64,000 bases of DNA from Vondammii sp040505895 (lineage in GTDB: Bacteria; Pseudomonadota; Gammaproteobacteria; Chromatiales; Chromatiaceae), in the NCBI GenBank assembly GCA_040505895.1, contig JBEVXU010000006.1, positions 82,798-146,797 of the forward strand. The letters run 5' to 3'. A program made the position numbers and the translations under genes. The notes below the pieces were generated by a model. It ran no database searches and was not told the origin of the DNA. It saw only the letters and a list, made by a program, of their open reading frames with translations. Shown piece after piece: positions 59,214 to 64,000 of this stretch. Within the stretch, counting starts at the first letter, position 1. Every line of letters begins with the position of its first letter.

Positions 59214-62200
59214 ATGTCCACAAACTATTTCGATCGCATCAATGGAACAGACCTGAGTAAAACAGGTACAGGTCTTGACCAACTGGTTGATACCATGAGC
59301 AGTGACTTGGGGCTTACGGGGCGTGTGTCAGATCAAGATTTGACCGGCGGCAATCAGGCAGCCAACGCAATGAACCAGATTATTGTCGATGCCATCACTA
59401 CTTTGGGTATCGCATCTGATGGTGTATTCAGCGAGACAGATGTACGTACGCTGAATACCTACATCCGTGCGAACCACCTCGAAGAGTGGACCGCCCTTCA
59501 CGGCGATGATGAAAGAGGTGAAGAGACCGGTTTCCATCTGATACAGAATGATGGTGCCTCCACCCAATATCGCGGCGATAACCTCACCAACACCGTGGCC
59601 GATGGGATCTATCACCTTGGCTTTGAGATTCAGGGTAACAATATTCTCAATGAAGATGGCAATGCTAACGCCACCATTCAGCAGTTGTCTGAGTGGTTGA
59701 CACAGTTCTGGACCGATCACTCCACCACCCAAACCGGCCTTGATCGCATGACTGACATGGTCATGGCGGACAGAGGATTGGATCGCCGTATAAGTGACGA
59801 GGAGATTGCTGAAGGGGCCGATGCGGCCAACACCATGAACGCCATCATTCATGAGGCGATTGCGGCTACCAATGCCACTGAAGGCGGCGCTATCACTGTC
59901 GATGATGTGCGCGCCCTCAATGCCTACATTCGTGCCAACTATCAGGATCAGTGGGTGGAACTCCATGGTGATGATGAAGGTAACGGCGAAGAGACCGGCT
60001 ACCATCTGGTGCAGAACGACGGCGCCAACACTCGCATGTTTGGCCAGAACTACGTCAACACCGTGGCTGACGGCGTCTATCACCTGGGTTTTGATATTCA
60101 AGGTGACAGGATTCTCAATGAGGATGGTAATGCCAACGCCACACTGACCGATCTGGCCGACTGGCTGAACTTCTTCTATACCGATCAGGGCACTACCGGT
60201 ACCGGTCTGGATGAGTTGGTGGATGTAGTCAAGAGTGATCGCGGGCTCTCAAATAACACCAACGCAGGTGATATCAATAGTGGTGCTGAAGCGGCCAACT
60301 CGATGAACCATATCCTTGTCGAGGCCATTGAACAGACCGGTATAGCTGCCGACAAGGTGATCTCGGTGGAGGATGTGCGTGCTATCAACACCTATATTCG
60401 TGCCAACTATCTGGATGAATGGACAGAGCTCCATGGTGATGATGAGAGGGGTGAAGAGACAGGTTACCACCTGGTACAGAACGATGGTGCCAATGAGAAA
60501 TACCGTGGTGATAACTTCGTCAATACCGTGATTGACGGGATCTATCATTTGGGTTTTGCCATCCAGGGCGATAACGTTCTTAACGAAGATGGCAATCGCA
60601 ATGCCAACCTGGGCGATCTCGCCACCTGGCTGAACAACTTCTACCTGGATGAAGAGAATACCTTTGGTTCTGCTGGCAATGACAATATCAATACCCTGAA
60701 TATGGATGACAAGATCTGGGCCCGTGAAGGCAACGATCAGGTACGTGGTAATGATGGAGATGATCAGGTCTGGGGTGGCGAGGGTAACGACTACCTGGAT
60801 GGTGGTGCTGGCGATGACAAGCTCTATGGCGAAGCCGGTAATGACAATCTCCAGGGCCGTGATGGTGATGATGAACTGGATGCGGGTGAAGGTAATAACC
60901 GTCTGTGGGGACATGATGGTGATGACACCATGAGTGCCGGTGCCGGTAAGGACTACCTGGATGGTGGTGCTGGTAACGATACCCTGAGTTCCGGTGGTGG
61001 TGATGACAATCTCCAGGGCCGTGACGGCAATGATTCTCTGGATGCGGGTGAAGGTAATAACCGTCTCTGGGGCCACGATGGTAACGACACCATGAGTGCC
61101 GGTGCCGGTAAGGACTATATGGATGGCGGTGCTGGTAACGATACCCTTCGCTCAGGTGGAGGCGATGACAATCTCCAGGGCCGTGATGGTGATGACAAGC
61201 TGGATGCGGGTGAAGGTAATAACCGTCTGTGGGGACATGATGGTGATGACACCATGAGTGCCGGTGCCGGTAAGGACTATATGGATGGTGGTTCCGGTAA
61301 CGATACCCTGAGTTCCGGTGGTGGCGATGACAATCTCCAGGGACGCGATGGTGATGACAAGCTGGATGCGGGTGAAGGTAATAACCGTCTCTGGGGCCAC
61401 GATGGTAACGACACCATGAGTGCCGGTGCCGGTAAGGACTACATGGATGGCGGTTCCGGTGACGATGCTTTAAGCAGTGGAGCCGGCGATGACAATCTCC
61501 AGGGGCGCGATGGTGATGACAAGCTGGATGCGGGTGAAGGTAATAACCGTCTGTGGGGTCACGATGGTAATGACACCCTGAGTGCCGGTGCTGGTAAAGA
61601 CTACATGGATGGTGGCTCTGGTGATGATGCGATAAGCGGTGGCGCCGGAGATGACACACTCCAGGGTCGAGACGGCAATGACATCATGCGTGCTGGAGAT
61701 GGTAATGATCGCATGTGGGGCCACGATGATGATGATGACATGGACGGGGGCGCCGGAAATGACTACATGGATGGCGGCAGTGGTGATGACACACTGGTTG
61801 ACGGAGCCGGTTCTGATCAGCTGATTGGTGGTAAAGGTGACGATGAACTGGTTGCCGTATCTGATGGTGCCGACGACAGTTTTTATGGCAAGGATGGCGC
61901 TGACACCTTCCGCTTTGAGGTTGAAGGCGAGGGTATAGGTAGTGACACGATCAAAGACTTCTCCAGTGACAACGGTGACAAAATTGTAATTAACGGTGAA
62001 GGTGTCGAATATTTCATCACGGCCGAGGGTAACAATAAGCATACCGTTACTCTCAGCAGTGCATCCGGTGACCCAATGGGTAGCATATCGGTTAATGGAA
62101 GGCTCTCTGTGAGCGATATTAGCGGTACAGCCAAAGACGGTCAGCAAGTTATCCCGGTGACTCAGAAACCACTGCCAATACCGACCAGTACAGAGGGTAG

Positions 62201-64000
62201 TCTCGATCAGTTGGTTGGGGTCATGAGTGATGATCTCGGATTAAGGGGGCGTGTCTCCGACAAGGATCTGGAAGGTGGTACCCAGGCGGCGGCGGCAATG
62301 AACCAGATTATCGTTGATGCTGTTGCTGCTACCGGTATTGCTTCTGACGGCATATTCAGCGAGACAGATGTACGTACACTGAATACCTACATCCGTGCGA
62401 ACCACCTCGAAGAGTGGACCGCCCTTCACGGCGATGATGAAAGAGGTGAAGAGACCGGTTTCCATCTGATACAGAATGATGGTGCCTCCACCCAATATCG
62501 CGGCGATAACCTCACCAACACCGTGGCCGATGGGATCTATCACCTTGGCTTTGAGATTCAGGGTAACAATATTCTCAATGAAGATGGCAATGCTAACGCC
62601 ACCATTCAGCAGTTGTCTGAGTGGTTGACACAGTTCTGGACCGATCACTCCACCACCCAAACCGGCCTTGATCGGATGACTGACATGGTCATGGCGGACA
62701 AGGGTCTGGATAATCGTATCAGTGACGAGGAGATTGCTGAAGGGGCCGATGCGGCCAACGCCATGAACGCCATCATTCATGAGGCGATTGCGGCTACCAA
62801 TGCCACTGAAGGCGGCGCTATCACTGTCGATGATGTGCGCGCCATTAATGCCTACATTCGTGCCAACTATCAGGATCAGTGGGTGGAACTCCATGGTGAT
62901 GATGAAGGTAACGGCGAAGAGACCGGTTACCACCTGGTTCAGAATGATGGTGCAAAGACCCGCATGTTTGGTGAAAACTTTGTCAATACCGTAGCCGATG
63001 GTGTCTATCACCTGGGCTTTGAGATTCAAGGTGACAGGATTCTCAATGAGGATGGTAATGCCAACGCCACACTGACCGACCTGGCCGACTGGCTGAACTT
63101 CTTCTATACCGATCAGGGCACTACCGGTACCGGTCTGGATGAGTTGGTGGATGTGGTCAAGAGTGATCGCGGGCTCTCAAATAACACCAATGCAGGTGAT
63201 ATCAATGGTGGTGCTGAAGCGGCCAACTCGATGAACCATATCCTTGTCGAGGCCATTGAACAGACCGGTATAGCTGCCGACAATGTGATCTCGGTGGAGG
63301 ATGTGCGTGCTATCAACACCTATATTCGTGCCAACTATCTGGATGAATGGACAGAGCTCCATGGTGATGATGAGAGGGGTGAAGAGACAGGTTACCACCT
63401 GGTGCAGAACGATGGTGCCAAGGAACGATACCGTGGTGATAACTTCGTCAATACTGTGATCGACGGCATCTATCATCTGGGTTTTGCCATCCAGGGCGAT
63501 AACGTCCTCAATGAAGATGGCAACCGCAACGCCAACCTGGGTGACCTTGCTACCTGGCTGAATAACTTCTACCTGGATGAAGAGAATACCTTTGGTTCTG
63601 CCGGCAATGACAATATCAATACCCTGAATGTGGACGACAAGATCTGGGCGCGTGAAGGTAATGATCAGGTGCGCAGCGGTGACGGTGATGATCAGGTCTG
63701 GGGTGGTGAAGGTAGTGACTTCTTGGATGGTGGTGCCGGCGATGACAAGCTCTACGGTGAAGCCGGTAATGACAATCTCCAGGGCCGTGATGGTGATGAT
63801 GAACTGGATGCGGGTGAAGGTAATAACCGCCTCTGGGGTCACGATGGCGATGACGCCATGAGTGCTGGTGCTGGTAAAGATTACATGGATGGTGGCGCCG
63901 GTAACGATACCCTGAGTTCCGGTGGTGGTGATGACAATCTCCAGGGACGCGATGGTGATGACAAGCTGGATGCGGGTGAAGGTAATAACCGTCTCTGGGG
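59214..64000 (+). CDS. Giant RTX repeat protein, tandem blocks (cut by window edge)
   Basis: At least 1595 codons are open from the ATG at 59214 to the right edge. Layout: three related modules of about 155 residues (starting near residues 18, 174 and 330), each with DVR.(L/I)N.YIRAN, LHGDDE..GEETG.HL.QNDGA, and TVADGIYHLGF.IQG...LNEDGN. An RTX region follows at about 486-890 (GGAGDDKLYGEAGNDNLQG and relatives), then a beta-type segment (DTFRFEVEGEGIGSDTIKDF). From about residue 996 the whole block starts again and runs past the edge. GGxGxD repeats bind calcium, and such proteins usually leave by type I secretion. No cleavable signal peptide is seen. I do not recognise the 155-residue module. 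Adhesin or surface/matrix protein is a guess. Confidence 0.88.
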   Translation, partial: MSTNYFDRINGTDLSKTGTGLDQLVDTMSSDLGLTGRVSDQDLTGGNQAANAMNQIIVDAITTLGIASDGVFSETDVRTLNTYIRANHLEEWTALHGDDERGEETGFHLIQNDGASTQYRGDNLTNTVADGIYHLGFEIQGNNILNEDGNANATIQQLSEWLTQFWTDHSTTQTGLDRMTDMVMADRGLDRRISDEEIAEGADAANTMNAIIHEAIAATNATEGGAITVDDVRALNAYIRANYQDQWVELHGDDEGNGEETGYHLVQNDGANTRMFGQNYVNTVADGVYHLGFDIQGDRILNEDGNANATLTDLADWLNFFYTDQGTTGTGLDELVDVVKSDRGLSNNTNAGDINSGAEAANSMNHILVEAIEQTGIAADKVISVEDVRAINTYIRANYLDEWTELHGDDERGEETGYHLVQNDGANEKYRGDNFVNTVIDGIYHLGFAIQGDNVLNEDGNRNANLGDLATWLNNFYLDEENTFGSAGNDNINTLNMDDKIWAREGNDQVRGNDGDDQVWGGEGNDYLDGGAGDDKLYGEAGNDNLQGRDGDDELDAGEGNNRLWGHDGDDTMSAGAGKDYLDGGAGNDTLSSGGGDDNLQGRDGNDSLDAGEGNNRLWGHDGNDTMSAGAGKDYMDGGAGNDTLRSGGGDDNLQGRDGDDKLDAGEGNNRLWGHDGDDTMSAGAGKDYMDGGSGNDTLSSGGGDDNLQGRDGDDKLDAGEGNNRLWGHDGNDTMSAGAGKDYMDGGSGDDALSSGAGDDNLQGRDGDDKLDAGEGNNRLWGHDGNDTLSAGAGKDYMDGGSGDDAISGGAGDDTLQGRDGNDIMRAGDGNDRMWGHDDDDDMDGGAGNDYMDGGSGDDTLVDGAGSDQLIGGKGDDELVAVSDGADDSFYGKDGADTFRFEVEGEGIGSDTIKDFSSDNGDKIVINGEGVEYFITAEGNNKHTVTLSSASGDPMGSISVNGRLSVSDISGTAKDGQQVIPVTQKPLPIPTSTEGSLDQLVGVMSDDLGLRGRVSDKDLEGGTQAAAAMNQIIVDAVAATGIASDGIFSETDVRTLNTYIRANHLEEWTALHGDDERGEETGFHLIQNDGASTQYRGDNLTNTVADGIYHLGFEIQGNNILNEDGNANATIQQLSEWLTQFWTDHSTTQTGLDRMTDMVMADKGLDNRISDEEIAEGADAANAMNAIIHEAIAATNATEGGAITVDDVRAINAYIRANYQDQWVELHGDDEGNGEETGYHLVQNDGAKTRMFGENFVNTVADGVYHLGFEIQGDRILNEDGNANATLTDLADWLNFFYTDQGTTGTGLDELVDVVKSDRGLSNNTNAGDINGGAEAANSMNHILVEAIEQTGIAADNVISVEDVRAINTYIRANYLDEWTELHGDDERGEETGYHLVQNDGAKERYRGDNFVNTVIDGIYHLGFAIQGDNVLNEDGNRNANLGDLATWLNNFYLDEENTFGSAGNDNINTLNVDDKIWAREGNDQVRSGDGDDQVWGGEGSDFLDGGAGDDKLYGEAGNDNLQGRDGDDELDAGEGNNRLWGHDGDDAMSAGAGKDYMDGGAGNDTLSSGGGDDNLQGRDGDDKLDAGEGNNRLW
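59431..64000. repeat. Tandem 2928-bp block duplication within RTX gene
   Basis: Positions 59431, 59439 and 60843 recur 2928 bp later (62359, 62367, 63771), exactly 976 codons. A stretch of about 330 bp (59431-59769 and 62359-62697) differs at only two or three bases, while other parts of the blocks are more diverged, pointing to recent local gene conversion. Confidence 0.92.
60843..61652. repeat. Five tandem 162-bp RTX repeats
   Basis: GACAATCTCCAGGG starts at 60843, 61005, 61167, 61329 and 61491, each 162 bp (54 codons) apart; a diverged sixth unit starts at 61653. The series begins again at 63771 and 63933 in the second block. Each unit encodes LQGRDG(D/N)D.LDAGEGNN then RLWGHDG(D/N)DT, and SAGAGKDY.DGG.(G/D)ND. 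Confidence 0.92.

Noticed and set aside
59328..63842. Several long open frames on the minus strand opposite the RTX gene
   Set aside because: They arise from the Gly/Asp-rich codon pattern of the plus-strand repeats (GGT, GAT), repeat with the same period, and encode low-complexity sequence. No ribosome sites.

Overview
The window looks like chromosomal DNA from a gammaproteobacterium, probably a marine, respiratory, sulfur-oxidiser-like (Chromatiales-type) organism. The grounds are the order cytochrome c4 - dsbA - EEP phosphatase - GGDEF cyclase (also known from pseudomonads), NhaD, a rhombosortase/GlyGly-CTERM pair, class I cytochromes c, long PstC/PstA proteins and many REP-like palindromes. 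The lineage is inferred from gene content only.

Layout. 1-6.7 kb: start of a TonB-dependent receptor, then cytochrome c4, DsbA, an EEP-fold protein, a diguanylate cyclase, a zinc-ribbon protein and YidD. 6.8-9.8 kb: a metal-efflux-type permease, a HIT/GalT-fold protein and PpsR. 9.8-16.8 kb: an envelope cluster, mostly on the minus strand (two PAP2 phosphatases, two GT39/ArnT-like transferases, a polyprenyl-phosphate GT2 and a flippase-like membrane protein). 17-21.3 kb: a CofD/YvcK-like protein, glucokinase, a DUF218 protein and GAPDH. 21.5-25 kb: rhombosortase next to its probable VIT-vWA substrate, divergent from a TetR regulator across an array of operator-like repeats. 25.2-26.8 kb: nhaD.

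26.9-32.9 kb is a small accessory island between a decayed tRNA-Arg copy and the intact tRNA-Arg(CCG). It holds an nhaD 3' fragment, an AT-rich CorC/CNNM protein, a KefB-type antiporter fused to two universal-stress domains, and a broken REP-type transposase. 33-36.3 kb: a membrane-anchored cytochrome c, Rep helicase and a DUF2782 protein. 36.4-44.3 kb is the phosphate regulon: phoB-phoR, a stand-alone S24 peptidase, pstSCAB with an array of Pho-box-like 11-mers, and where phoU is expected only a decayed C-terminal remnant.

44.3-47 kb is the most unusual locus: four minus-strand genes for a lipoprotein, a Gly-rich Tat-signal repeat protein, an HprK-like P-loop kinase and a PqqD-like protein, with a hairpin between the Gly-rich gene and the kinase. 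It looks like a peptide- or protein-modification system. 47.3-52.3 kb carries two c-di-GMP enzymes (a heme-sensor GGDEF and a PAS-GGDEF-EAL). 52.4-58.8 kb is mostly housekeeping (KAS III, PEBP-like, EamA, RdgB, YdcH, NiCoT-like) with a fragment of a second KAS III gene. From 59.2 kb to the right edge runs one very large RTX protein built from tandem 2928-bp blocks; its end is not in the window.

Nested palindromic elements sit in many gene gaps: a 166-bp element, a 270-bp double-hairpin element, two 134-147-bp REP-containing elements and a family of short inverted-repeat elements, one of which supplies the stop codon of a gene.
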